Below, piece after piece: positions 8,238 to 16,881 of a stretch of 64,000 nt of DNA. The notes beneath the pieces are model-generated. The model was not told the origin of the DNA and made no database searches. It worked only from the letters and a program-made list of their open reading frames with translations. Origin of the DNA: Mesorhizobium sp. B2-1-1 (GTDB taxonomy: Bacteria; Pseudomonadota; Alphaproteobacteria; Rhizobiales; Rhizobiaceae); NCBI RefSeq assembly GCF_006442975.2, contig NZ_CP083954.1, forward strand, positions 2,673,501 through 2,737,500. The letters are read 5' to 3'. Position 1 is the stretch's first letter. Each line of letters starts with the position of its first letter. The position numbers and the translations under genes were made by a program.

Positions 8238-9143
8238 ATGGCGTACGGAGGACGGGATCAAGTGACATCGACGCCGGTTGTCGGTCGCGAAGCGGCGCCT
8301 TTGCCTGTGATGGCGCTGTTGGGGGCCATGGTGTCGATCCAGATCGGCGCCACTTTCGCCAAGAGCCTGTTTCCGGTGATCGGCGCGCAGGGCACGACGA
8401 CGCTGAGGCTGGTCGTCGGCGCGCTGATGCTGATCGCCGTGCTACGGCCCTGGCAGATGCAGCCTTCGCGCGCCACCGTGCCGTGGCTGGTCGCTTATGG
8501 GGTAACGCTGTGCGCGCTCAACCTCCTGTTCTACGCCGCGCTCGCCACGATTCCGCTCGGCGTTGCGGTGGCGCTGGAGTTTTCGGGACCGCTGCTGGTG
8601 GCGACGCTGACCTCGCGGCGCGCCGGCGACTTTGCCTGGATCGCGTTGGCGGTCGCCGGCATCGTGCTGTTGTCGCCCTTCATCCGTTCGTTCCAGCCGC
8701 TCGATCCGACTGGGGTGATGCTGGCGCTGGCGGCCGGCGGTTTCTGGGCGCTCTACATCGTGCTGGCGCAGAAGGCGGGCGCCGAGCTCGGCACCCGCAC
8801 CACCGCCTACGGCATGGCGATTGCCGCCGTGCTGGTGCTGCCTTTCGGCGTGGCGCAGGCGGGAGCGGGCCTGCTTGCGCCGTCGATTCTGGTCAGTGCC
8901 TTGCTCGTCGGCCTGTTCTCGAGCGCGCTGCCGTTCTTTCTGGAGATGGTGGCGCTGACCCGGATGCCGGCCCGCATCTACGGCACGCTGACCTGCCTGG
9001 AGCCAGGGCTCGGCGCGCTGGCCGGCTTCCTGTTCTTGCATGAGAGCCTGACCGCGCCGCAACTGGCCGGCATCGCCGCCGTCATCGTCGCGGCCGCCGG
9101 CACCGCACTGACGTCGAAGCCGCCGGTGCCGTCGCCGGAGTAG
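8238..9143 (+). CDS. EamA-family exporter, RhtA-like
   Basis: This 301-residue inner-membrane protein shows ten hydrophobic segments as two EamA repeats. The patterns VALEFSGPL in the first repeat and TCLEPGLGALAGFLFL in the second are those of RhtA-type threonine/homoserine exporters. It starts 107 bp after the arsenic MFS gene and may have its own promoter. Ligand is not determinable from the sequence. Confidence 0.88.
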   Translation: MAYGGRDQVTSTPVVGREAAPLPVMALLGAMVSIQIGATFAKSLFPVIGAQGTTTLRLVVGALMLIAVLRPWQMQPSRATVPWLVAYGVTLCALNLLFYAALATIPLGVAVALEFSGPLLVATLTSRRAGDFAWIALAVAGIVLLSPFIRSFQPLDPTGVMLALAAGGFWALYIVLAQKAGAELGTRTTAYGMAIAAVLVLPFGVAQAGAGLLAPSILVSALLVGLFSSALPFFLEMVALTRMPARIYGTLTCLEPGLGALAGFLFLHESLTAPQLAGIAAVIVAAAGTALTSKPPVPSPE

Positions 9144-9195
9144 GGGCGGGTCAACGTACAGGTTCGTGCTGCAAAGCCGGTTTCGTCACCGTCGT

Positions 9196-12100
9196 TCAGA
9201 ACTTCACGCCCAGATCGACCTTCGCGCCCTGCTCGACCGTGCCACTGCCGAACTGGCCGGTATAGGACAGGCCGAGCGTCGCATTGGCCGACATGTTGAG
9301 ATCGAGGCCGGCCTCGATCACCGCGGCATCCCTGGCGATCGGCACGCCGGCGATGGTGAATTGATCGCCGCCGGCGAAGGCGAAAGCGGAGGTCGGCGTG
9401 ACATCGCCGAAGGCGTGACGCCAGCCGAGCATGCCGCGAGCGGTGGCATCGATGCCGCCAAGCGCGAAGTCGGTCGCGCCGCGAAGGCCGAGTGTGGTGA
9501 AGGTGGCGTCGTTGTTTGTGCTGGCGCTGGTCAACGCCGCGGCACCACCCGTTTCGGTGAAGCCGTCGGTGTGCACGCTGACATAGGCGAGGTTGGCGAA
9601 GGGTTCGAAATGGAAGCCACTGGCATCAGCCTTGTAAGCGAGTTCGCCGAACACTTGCGCGGTGCCGGCGTCGTAGTCCGCCGACAGTTGATCGGCAAAG
9701 CCGTTGAAAGTAGCCGAGCGCCTGGTCGAGATGCTGCTCCAGCTATAGGCTGCACCGCTGCGGAAGGCGATGGCGCCCCAGTTGGTGCCGCCATAGAGAC
9801 CGAGATGATAGCTGTCGCTCTTGCCTGACGAATCGCGGTCGTCGGCATCGAAGGAGGAATGGCCGTAGCCGCCGAGCACGCCGACACGCCAGCCGCCGAC
9901 CAAAGTGTCGGCGCCGGCCAGCAGGCCGCCGGTCGAGCGGTCGAAGGCGGCGGCATTGCCGTCGCTGTCGGTGTTGCTCCACGAACCGAACACCTGGCCC
10001 CAGACGGCGAAGCGGTCGGTATCGGCCGCCACCATTTCCGGTCCACCCTCGCCATAGGCCATGACCGGCAGCGCCGCCGCGCCGCCATCGCCAAAGGCAG
10101 CAGCAATGCGATTGCTGGCGGCGTCGCGGACGAAGCGGCTGTCTTCAAGCAGCATGCCCTTGGCCGAGGCGTGGATTTCCCCGGAAAGCTGGTCGAAGGC
10201 GTCCTGGGCGGCTGCTTCGCTCGGCAAAGCAAATATCGCATCGAACAGCGGATTGCCGCTGCCAAGACTTTCGGCACCACCGCCGGTGGCGATCTGGTTT
10301 GGCGTCAGGCCGACATCGGCGAAGGACTTTGCCTGCACCGCGTCGATGTAGACATGCGTCGGATCGTAATTGGCGTAAAGGCCGGTGAAAAGGCCCAGTC
10401 CGCTGATTGTGTAGGTGCCGATGACGCCCGCGTCGGCCTGCAGAACCGTGTAATGCGTGCCCGGCACGTAAGGCGCTGCGTCCGTCTTGACCATTTGGAG
10501 GATCGCGCCGGAGGCGATGGTCGCCGTGCCCGTCGCGTGGATGAGATCGGACTGGCCGGTCGAGGTCAGCTCGACCTGGTAGATCGAGCCGGCCGCCTGG
10601 TCGAGATTGCCGGCGACGTGGAGCGTACCGATCGAATTGCCGGGTGCGATGATGCCGCCCGACCGCGCCATGACACCACCCACCGTGCCGTTGCCGCCCA
10701 GCGTGCCACCGAAGATCGTCACCAGCGAATTGGCCAGCGAACCATTTACGGCCAGCCGCCCGCCATCCACATTGGTGGCACCGGTGAAGCCGCTCGAATC
10801 GGCGGTGAGGTTCGTCGCGCCGGCGATCTGGTTGATCGTGCCCGCGCCACCGATCGCCGACGCGAAGGCGTAGTTCGTATCGGTGTGGTTGAAGTTGATC
10901 GCACCCGCGCCCGGCCCGAACTGGACGCTCGCCGCATTGAGCGTGCCCGCGGCCGCCGCTGGCGATCCGCTCGCCGCACCGATGTTTAGCGTGCCGACGG
11001 AGCCCGCCATGGCGGCGATGTTGACCACGCCGCCGCTCGACACCGCGCCGCCATTGGCAATCGTCAGCGTGCCTGTTCCACTAACGCCGACATCGAGATC
11101 TCCGCTGCTGGCCCATGTCGAGCCGGCGCCGCTGACGTTGGCCATGCCAATGGACCCGGCATAAAAGCCCAGATAGCCATCGGTGTTGGCGACCTTGCCA
11201 CCGTTCGAGACGGTCAATGATCCCGTGCCACCCTGACCGACCTGAAGGAGGTTGCTGCTGGTCCAGCTTGAGCCTGCGCCGCTGACGATTGCCGTGCCCA
11301 CCGCCCCGGCGTCAAAGCCCAGATAGCCAGCAGCGCTGGTAACGATACCTCCGTTTGAGATCGCCAGCGTGCCGGTGCCGTCTTCGCCGAGATAAAGGGA
11401 AGCATTATTGGCCCAAACCGAGCCGACGCCGTCGACTGTCACCGAGCCGATGGCGCCCGCGGCGGAGCCTACGGTGCTCACCAGGTTGACGACGCTGCCG
11501 CCGTTCGAGATCGTCAACTTGCCCGTGCCGGAATCGCCGATGCGCAGGTCCGAGAAATTGATCCAGTGCGAACCCGACCCATCAACGGTGGCGATGCCTG
11601 TGGAACCCCCAGCCTTGCCCAAATAGCCGGTCTGGTTGCTGGCGGTGCCGCCATTGGTGATGGCCAGCGTGCCCGTACCTTGGTCGCCGACGCTCAGGTT
11701 CGAACTGTTTGCCCAAATCGAGCCGGCACCGTCGACCGCTACCGTGCCGAGCGAACCCGCGGCGTAGCCAATCAAGCCCAAGCCATTGCTGACCATGCCG
11801 CCGTTCGAAACCGTCACCGTGCCCGTGCCAAAGCCTCCGACATAGAGGTCCCCGCTGTTCGTCCACTTCGATCCCGCGCCGTCAACCGCCGCCATGCCGG
11901 TCGAACCGGCAATGTAGCCGATATAGCCCCAGCCATTGCTGACCGTGCCGCTGTTCGAGATCGTCAGAGTACCCGTGCCGAAACCGCCTACGAACAGGTC
12001 CGAGCTGTTGTTCCAGGCCGACCCCCCACCGTCGACCGTTACCGTGCCCGTCGAGCCCGACAATGTGCCCACATAGCCTGTGGTATCGCTGACCTTGCCG

Positions 12101-14229
12101 CCGTTCGAGATATTCAGCGTGCCGGTACCCTGATCGCCGACGAACAGGTTGGAACTGTTTGTCCAGGTCGATCCCGTGCCGTCGACCGTCACCGTGCCGG
12201 CGGAACCCGAATCGAAACCAACGAAGCCCAGGCCACTGCTGACCGCGCCGCCGTTGAGGATGTTCATTTCGCCGGTGCCGGCGGAACCGACAACAAGAGC
12301 TACGCTGGCCCAGGTCGAGCCTATACCGTCGACCGTTGCCGTGCCGGTGGAGCCCGCAACGTTGGCTAAAATGCCGTTCTGATTGCTGACCGCGCCCTTG
12401 TTCGAGACCGCCAGCGTACCCGTGCCCTGATCGCCAACGATGAGGTCCGAGCTGTTGGTCCAGGTCGAGCCGGCGTTTTCGACGAACACAGTGCCGGTCG
12501 AATCTGCTTTCGCGCCAATGACCGCCGAGCTGTTCTTGACGACCCCGCCGTGGGAGATCGCCAGTGTTCCGGTACCGAAATCGCCCACAGCCAGATTGGA
12601 GCTGTTGGTCCAGGTCGAGCCGGCGCCGTCGACGAACACGAAACCGGTTGAACCTGCTTTCGCGCCGATATTCCCCGAGGCGTTGCTGACCACGCCGCCG
12701 CTCCCAACCAAGAGCGTGCCGCTGCCGCTATCGCCGACGAATAGATCCGAGCTGTTGGTCCAGGTCGAGCCGGAACCGGTGACCGTCGCGAAGCCGATAG
12801 AGTCCGTCAGCGCGCCGATCGTGCCGATGGCGCTACTGACCGCGCCGCCGCCCAAGATTGTGAGCGCACCCTGGCCTTGGTCGCCGATGAACAGGTTGGA
12901 AGTGTTTGTCCAGGACGATCCGTTACCGTCGACCGCCACCGTGCCAGTGGAGCCCGCGGCATAGCCCGCATATCCCACCGAACTGGTGACTTTGCCGCCA
13001 TTCGTTATCGTCAGCGTGCCGAAACCCCCGTTGCCGACCGCGAGCGCGGCGTTGGCCCAGGTGGAGCCAACGCCATCGACGGTTGCCGTGCCACTGGAAC
13101 CCGCCAGGTTACCCAAAATGCCGCTCAGGTTGCTGACTTTGCCGCCGTTCGAAACCGTCAGCGTACCGGTGCCCTGATCGCCGATGAACAGGTGGGAAGC
13201 GTTGGTCCAGGTCGAGCCCGTGCCGTCGACGATGACCGTACCCGTGGAGTTTGAATTCTTGGCAATTGTGCCTACGCTGTCGGTCACCTTGCCGCCGGCG
13301 GAAACGATCATCGCGCCCGTGCCAGTCTGTCCAACCGTCAGGTTCCCGCTGTTGGTCCATGTCGACCCCGTGCCGGAGACATTGACTGTGCCGTGGGAGC
13401 CGGCATTCGCGGCGACAACGCCGGTCACATCCGTCGCCGTTGCTCCGCTGAAGATGTCCAGAAATCCGGTGCCCTGATCGCCGACAGTTACCTGGGAAGC
13501 ATTCGTCCAGGCCGAGCCTAGCCCCGTCACCACAACGGTGCCGGAGGCCGAGAAACTCCCGCCAATATTGGCAAGATCATCCGACAACAGGCCGCCATTT
13601 GAAACCGTCACCGATCCGGTGCCGCCGAAACCGACATAGAGATTGCCCGCGCTGTTCCATTGCGACCCGGTGCCGTCGACCGTGGCCGTTCCAACGGAGC
13701 CGGAATTATAACCGACAAAACTACTGCCATCATTCATAACACCGCCGCTGGCAACGTTCAGCGTGCCGGTGCCGCCATATCCAAGGGCGAAACTAGCGAA
13801 AGTACTCCACGAGGAGCCGACGCCGGTGATCGTTGCCGATGCATTGGCGGTTGCCGAATATGCCAATGTACCGTCTTGGCTGGTCAGAGTGCCGGCATTC
13901 GAAATGGTCAGATCACCGGTCGAGGAAGAGCCATTTGCTATGGTGACACCGGCGGCAAAAGCATTTGCGCCGTTGATGACAGTCGGGTTGACGGCGCTTG
14001 TGTTGATAGTGACATTATCGGCCGCTGTCGGCACCGACGCTGGGGTCCAGTTTCCGGCCGTGAACCAGTTCGTGGAGGCAGCACCGGTCCAGATCTCGGC
14101 TGCCGCCGCGGTGAGCGGCTGACCAAGACCGACCAGCGCGGTCGAAGCCAGCAACAGATACTTCATCCCCGTCGCCTTGCGGCCTGCAAATGTGTTCTGC
14201 GGCATCCAAACCCCTGACATGATAGTCAT
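9196..14229 (-). CDS. Giant repeat-rich classical autotransporter (type Va)
   Basis: About 1677 residues. After a long signal region (hydrophobic MKYLLLASTALVGLG near 22-36, then AAAA) the passenger is built of more than twenty degenerate units of about 49 residues with the cores GSTWTNSSDL, VGDQGTGTLTISNGG and a SGSTGTVTVDG linker, expected to fold as a long right-handed beta-helix. A transition segment (DQLSGEIHASAKGMLLEDSR) leads into a C-terminal beta-barrel of about 280 residues ending in Phe, as outer-membrane barrels do. The start is the ATG at 14229, after AGGGTG. It is probably an adhesin or surface protein; no protease or lipase motif is seen. The AraC-type gene upstream runs in the same direction. 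Confidence 0.93.
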   Translation of the reverse strand: MTIMSGVWMPQNTFAGRKATGMKYLLLASTALVGLGQPLTAAAAEIWTGAASTNWFTAGNWTPASVPTAADNVTINTSAVNPTVINGANAFAAGVTIANGSSSTGDLTISNAGTLTSQDGTLAYSATANASATITGVGSSWSTFASFALGYGGTGTLNVASGGVMNDGSSFVGYNSGSVGTATVDGTGSQWNSAGNLYVGFGGTGSVTVSNGGLLSDDLANIGGSFSASGTVVVTGLGSAWTNASQVTVGDQGTGFLDIFSGATATDVTGVVAANAGSHGTVNVSGTGSTWTNSGNLTVGQTGTGAMIVSAGGKVTDSVGTIAKNSNSTGTVIVDGTGSTWTNASHLFIGDQGTGTLTVSNGGKVSNLSGILGNLAGSSGTATVDGVGSTWANAALAVGNGGFGTLTITNGGKVTSSVGYAGYAAGSTGTVAVDGNGSSWTNTSNLFIGDQGQGALTILGGGAVSSAIGTIGALTDSIGFATVTGSGSTWTNSSDLFVGDSGSGTLLVGSGGVVSNASGNIGAKAGSTGFVFVDGAGSTWTNSSNLAVGDFGTGTLAISHGGVVKNSSAVIGAKADSTGTVFVENAGSTWTNSSDLIVGDQGTGTLAVSNKGAVSNQNGILANVAGSTGTATVDGIGSTWASVALVVGSAGTGEMNILNGGAVSSGLGFVGFDSGSAGTVTVDGTGSTWTNSSNLFVGDQGTGTLNISNGGKVSDTTGYVGTLSGSTGTVTVDGGGSAWNNSSDLFVGGFGTGTLTISNSGTVSNGWGYIGYIAGSTGMAAVDGAGSKWTNSGDLYVGGFGTGTVTVSNGGMVSNGLGLIGYAAGSLGTVAVDGAGSIWANSSNLSVGDQGTGTLAITNGGTASNQTGYLGKAGGSTGIATVDGSGSHWINFSDLRIGDSGTGKLTISNGGSVVNLVSTVGSAAGAIGSVTVDGVGSVWANNASLYLGEDGTGTLAISNGGIVTSAAGYLGFDAGAVGTAIVSGAGSSWTSSNLLQVGQGGTGSLTVSNGGKVANTDGYLGFYAGSIGMANVSGAGSTWASSGDLDVGVSGTGTLTIANGGAVSSGGVVNIAAMAGSVGTLNIGAASGSPAAAAGTLNAASVQFGPGAGAINFNHTDTNYAFASAIGGAGTINQIAGATNLTADSSGFTGATNVDGGRLAVNGSLANSLVTIFGGTLGGNGTVGGVMARSGGIIAPGNSIGTLHVAGNLDQAAGSIYQVELTSTGQSDLIHATGTATIASGAILQMVKTDAAPYVPGTHYTVLQADAGVIGTYTISGLGLFTGLYANYDPTHVYIDAVQAKSFADVGLTPNQIATGGGAESLGSGNPLFDAIFALPSEAAAQDAFDQLSGEIHASAKGMLLEDSRFVRDAASNRIAAAFGDGGAAALPVMAYGEGGPEMVAADTDRFAVWGQVFGSWSNTDSDGNAAAFDRSTGGLLAGADTLVGGWRVGVLGGYGHSSFDADDRDSSGKSDSYHLGLYGGTNWGAIAFRSGAAYSWSSISTRRSATFNGFADQLSADYDAGTAQVFGELAYKADASGFHFEPFANLAYVSVHTDGFTETGGAAALTSASTNNDATFTTLGLRGATDFALGGIDATARGMLGWRHAFGDVTPTSAFAFAGGDQFTIAGVPIARDAAVIEAGLDLNMSANATLGLSYTGQFGSGTVEQGAKVDLGVKF
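9600..13800 (-). repeat. Degenerate coding repeats of the autotransporter passenger
   Basis: Within about 11000-13800 the coding strand repeats a unit of about 147 bp more than twenty times; the region from 9600 to 11000 is linker and barrel with fewer repeats. Units differ at many third positions, so they have diverged, but neighbouring units share long stretches and could recombine to change passenger length. Boundaries are approximate. Confidence 0.7.
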
Positions 14230-14430
14230 TTCACCCTGAGGCTGACATGTCATTGGAGCTCGGGCTTGTCTTGGGCAGGGCCGCACTGGAATTGGACTGG
14301 AGCGAAAAGCCGAGCCTTTTGCGCGCACTGTGGCAGTTCTGCGCCACGATCGCGCAGGTGCCGCTCCACCGGCCTCTCAAAGAGAGAATCGGACGCCGCG
14401 CCAGGGCCGGCCACAGAAAGTGCCGCAACC

Positions 14431-15390
14431 CTATCTGGCGCTGGTCGGCGTATAGCCGAAACGGCGACGAAAGCAGCGATTGAAATACGATACATCGCTG
14501 AACCCGCTCGTCATCGCGATATCGCTGACCCGCATGTCGCTGTGTCTCTGAGAGAGCATCCTATGGGCGCTCTGCAACCGCAGTTCGAGAACGCGCTCGG
14601 AGAAGCTCACTCCGGTTTCCTGAAGGAGATCATGGACGTAGCGCGCCGACAGGCCGAGCTGTTGCGCGACACCTTGGGCGGAGATGCCAGGATCGGCGAA
14701 ATCCTCGGCAATCGTTGCCAGGATCGCCTCCAGCCTGGCGGCGCGCAGGCCGCGAAGGCCGACCAATTCGGCAGCCCGGCCTTTCGCCCCGGTCACCAGG
14801 CCGATCAGGTCCACGATCGTGTCCGTCGCATGGGTTATGAGATCGGCCGAGGCGAGCGGGCTGCCGCTTTCAAGAAGCTCGCAATAGCGCTTGAGAAGAT
14901 CGAGGGCTTCGTTGTCGGCGCCGATCTTCAACCCCAGCCGGTCGTCGATCTGCGGGAAGGCGCGCATGAGGACCGCGCGTGGGACCACCACATTGGTCCA
15001 GATATTGCTGTCGGCACCGGTCATTTTCAGCGCCTCCGAGGCCGTGACGAGGACCGCTTCTCCCCGACCGACGGCATATTCGCGGCCGACCTGCACGCCC
15101 GACAAGAGGGTGTCGGCCTTGTTGATCAACAGCAAATAGCCGTCATTGTCGTCCTCGGCGATGTTGCTCGCCTTCCTTGTCGCCTGCTTGATCGTTCCGG
15201 ACATCTGACCGAGAACCAGTGAACCGACAGCCGTGGCTTCGATCGAGGCCTCGAAGGGCAGGTTTTCCGATATGCCGTATTCCACCGACCAGATTTCCGC
15301 GACGTGGATGTCCTGCCACAGGGAAAATCGCTCGCGTTCGCCAAGATGCGGCGGCAACTGAGCCGATGAAAACACCGTCTTTCGCGACAA
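14431..15390 (-). CDS. AraC/XylS-family transcriptional regulator
   Basis: The 319-residue protein has an N-terminal sensor domain of the AraC-binding-like type (about 1-200) and a C-terminal double helix-turn-helix (about 220-319), including ISAQGVAQQLGLSARYVHDLL and the second recognition region RVSDIAMTSGFSDVSYFNRC followed by FRRRFGYTP. It ends 201 bp before the start of the giant autotransporter on the same strand, so it may control or be co-transcribed with it. No clear ribosome site stands before the ATG. Confidence 0.9.
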   Translation of the reverse strand: MSRKTVFSSAQLPPHLGERERFSLWQDIHVAEIWSVEYGISENLPFEASIEATAVGSLVLGQMSGTIKQATRKASNIAEDDNDGYLLLINKADTLLSGVQVGREYAVGRGEAVLVTASEALKMTGADSNIWTNVVVPRAVLMRAFPQIDDRLGLKIGADNEALDLLKRYCELLESGSPLASADLITHATDTIVDLIGLVTGAKGRAAELVGLRGLRAARLEAILATIAEDFADPGISAQGVAQQLGLSARYVHDLLQETGVSFSERVLELRLQSAHRMLSQRHSDMRVSDIAMTSGFSDVSYFNRCFRRRFGYTPTSAR

Positions 15391-15538
15391 TGGAAAACCT
15401 CGATAAAGTATCCGCGCTTAAAAAATACCGATCGCCATACTTTCAATCGGCAGAATAACCGGCAACAGTGGCGGCTGGCGTCAAGCAATCGAGTTGAATC
15501 CTAATCGAGATCGGCCAGGAGTGGCGTCATCCAAAAGT

Positions 15539-16726
15539 ATGACGCCACAAAATTCTCCGAGGCGAGATCGCAGTGTGTCTGGAGGCGTGGTGGAGAGGCT
15601 GAGCAGCGAAGTCCTTGGTTCCATTATCGGCGATATCTACGATTGCGTTTTGAACCCGGAAGGCTGGGCCGGGGTCATGACCCGGATCACGACGGCCATG
15701 GACGCGGCCTATACAACCATCGCGCTCGCCAGCACCGCCGACAATCATGGCCGCTTCGCCGCTCAATCGCCCTGGGATCCCGTGCAAATGCGCGTGCTCC
15801 AGGACTATGACTTTGATGCAATTCCCGGTCTGAAGACGGCGGTCATCGGCGACGTCGACACGCCCGTCGCGACGCTGTCGCTGATGAGCGAAGCCGAACT
15901 CGGGCAGACGGCATTTTTTCAGAATTGGGCCGAACCGCAGGGATTGCGCGAAGCCTGCATCACCAAATTCGTCCACACATCGGACCGGATCGGGCTCATG
16001 GGTTGCACCACATGGGCCGACAGGGGGATCATATCAGCCGAGGACCAACATTTCCTGGCGTTGCTCTCGCCGCATCTGCGCCGTGCTTCCCTGATCGGAG
16101 ACCTGCTCGACCAGGCTCGCGTTACCGCCAGCCTTTACCGCCAGGCGCTCGACAATCTCGCAGTGCCTGTCGTGCTTGCCGGCGCCAACGGGGCCATCCT
16201 CCATGCCAATGGCGCTGCCGAACGGATGTTGTCGGCGCAAGGTCCGATTCTTTCCAGGAACGGCCTGCTCCAGGCGCAGAATCCGGCGGTCGCCCGCGCC
16301 CTGCTGGAAGCGATCGCCAGCGCCGCGAACGCAGATGCTTCGCTTGGCGCCCGGGGCATAGGACTGCCGGTCTCGGCCCCAGGCCGGCCGCCCGCTGTCG
16401 CCTATGTGCTGCCGCTGACCGAAGGAACCGCGCGCGCGGCTTTCCGGCCGGCATGCGCGGCTGTCTTCATATCGACCACAACGTCGGCTTCTCCTCTCCC
16501 GGAGGCCGTCCTGACCACGCTGTTCGACCTTACGCCCGCGGAGGCGCGGGTCCTGCTGCGGATCGGCAGCGGATTGTCGGCGTCGAAGAGCGCTTTGTCG
16601 CTCGGCATCGGCGAAAACACCTTGAAGACACACCTCAATCGTATCTTCGCCAAAACCGGGACGAGACGCCAAGCCGATCTCGTCAAGCTCGTCTCGGACA
16701 TAGGCACGCCCCTGGCAGCGCATTGA
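15539..16726 (+). CDS. LuxR-family transcriptional regulator
   Basis: About 395 residues, divergent from the AraC-type gene. The first 200 residues form a GAF/PAS-like region of unknown ligand (IIGDIYDCVLNPEGW near the start), followed by a second PAS-like stretch (VVLAGANGAILHANGAAERML). The C-terminal 65 residues are a LuxR-type HTH (FDLTPAEARVLLRIGSG, then ENTLKTHLNRIFAKTGTRRQ). The start is uncertain: TTG at 15494, this ATG, and GTG codons near 15588 after GGAGG are all in frame. Confidence 0.87.
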   Translation: MTPQNSPRRDRSVSGGVVERLSSEVLGSIIGDIYDCVLNPEGWAGVMTRITTAMDAAYTTIALASTADNHGRFAAQSPWDPVQMRVLQDYDFDAIPGLKTAVIGDVDTPVATLSLMSEAELGQTAFFQNWAEPQGLREACITKFVHTSDRIGLMGCTTWADRGIISAEDQHFLALLSPHLRRASLIGDLLDQARVTASLYRQALDNLAVPVVLAGANGAILHANGAAERMLSAQGPILSRNGLLQAQNPAVARALLEAIASAANADASLGARGIGLPVSAPGRPPAVAYVLPLTEGTARAAFRPACAAVFISTTTSASPLPEAVLTTLFDLTPAEARVLLRIGSGLSASKSALSLGIGENTLKTHLNRIFAKTGTRRQADLVKLVSDIGTPLAAH

Positions 16727-16815
16727 GGCTAAGGCGTAGTCTCGCCGCAAGGGCGGAGATCAGCCTCACCGCCGCCAGGGCGGCTCCGGCGCGAAGCGCT
16801 TGCCGGGATCGCGCC

Positions 16816-16866
16816 TGGCCGCCCCCCTCTGGCCTGCCGGCCATCTCCCCCTCAAGGGGGGAGATT
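16816..16866. repeat. Half copy of the palindromic intergenic element
   Basis: Between the convergent LuxR gene and the hydroxylase operon there is one arm of the element seen complete at 27053, 47895, 50651 and 56385: GCCCCCCTCTGGCCTGCCGG followed by a CTCCCCC/GGGGGGAG inner hairpin. The other arm is missing. It could act as a transcript end for either gene. Confidence 0.6.
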
Positions 16867-16881
16867 GCTCGCTTCCACCGC

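Noticed and set aside
11000..13800. CRISPR-like regular spacing in the autotransporter
   Set aside because: The repeats are about 147 bp, keep the reading frame, vary at third positions and encode a recognisable protein repeat; there are no short identical repeats with unique spacers and no cas genes.
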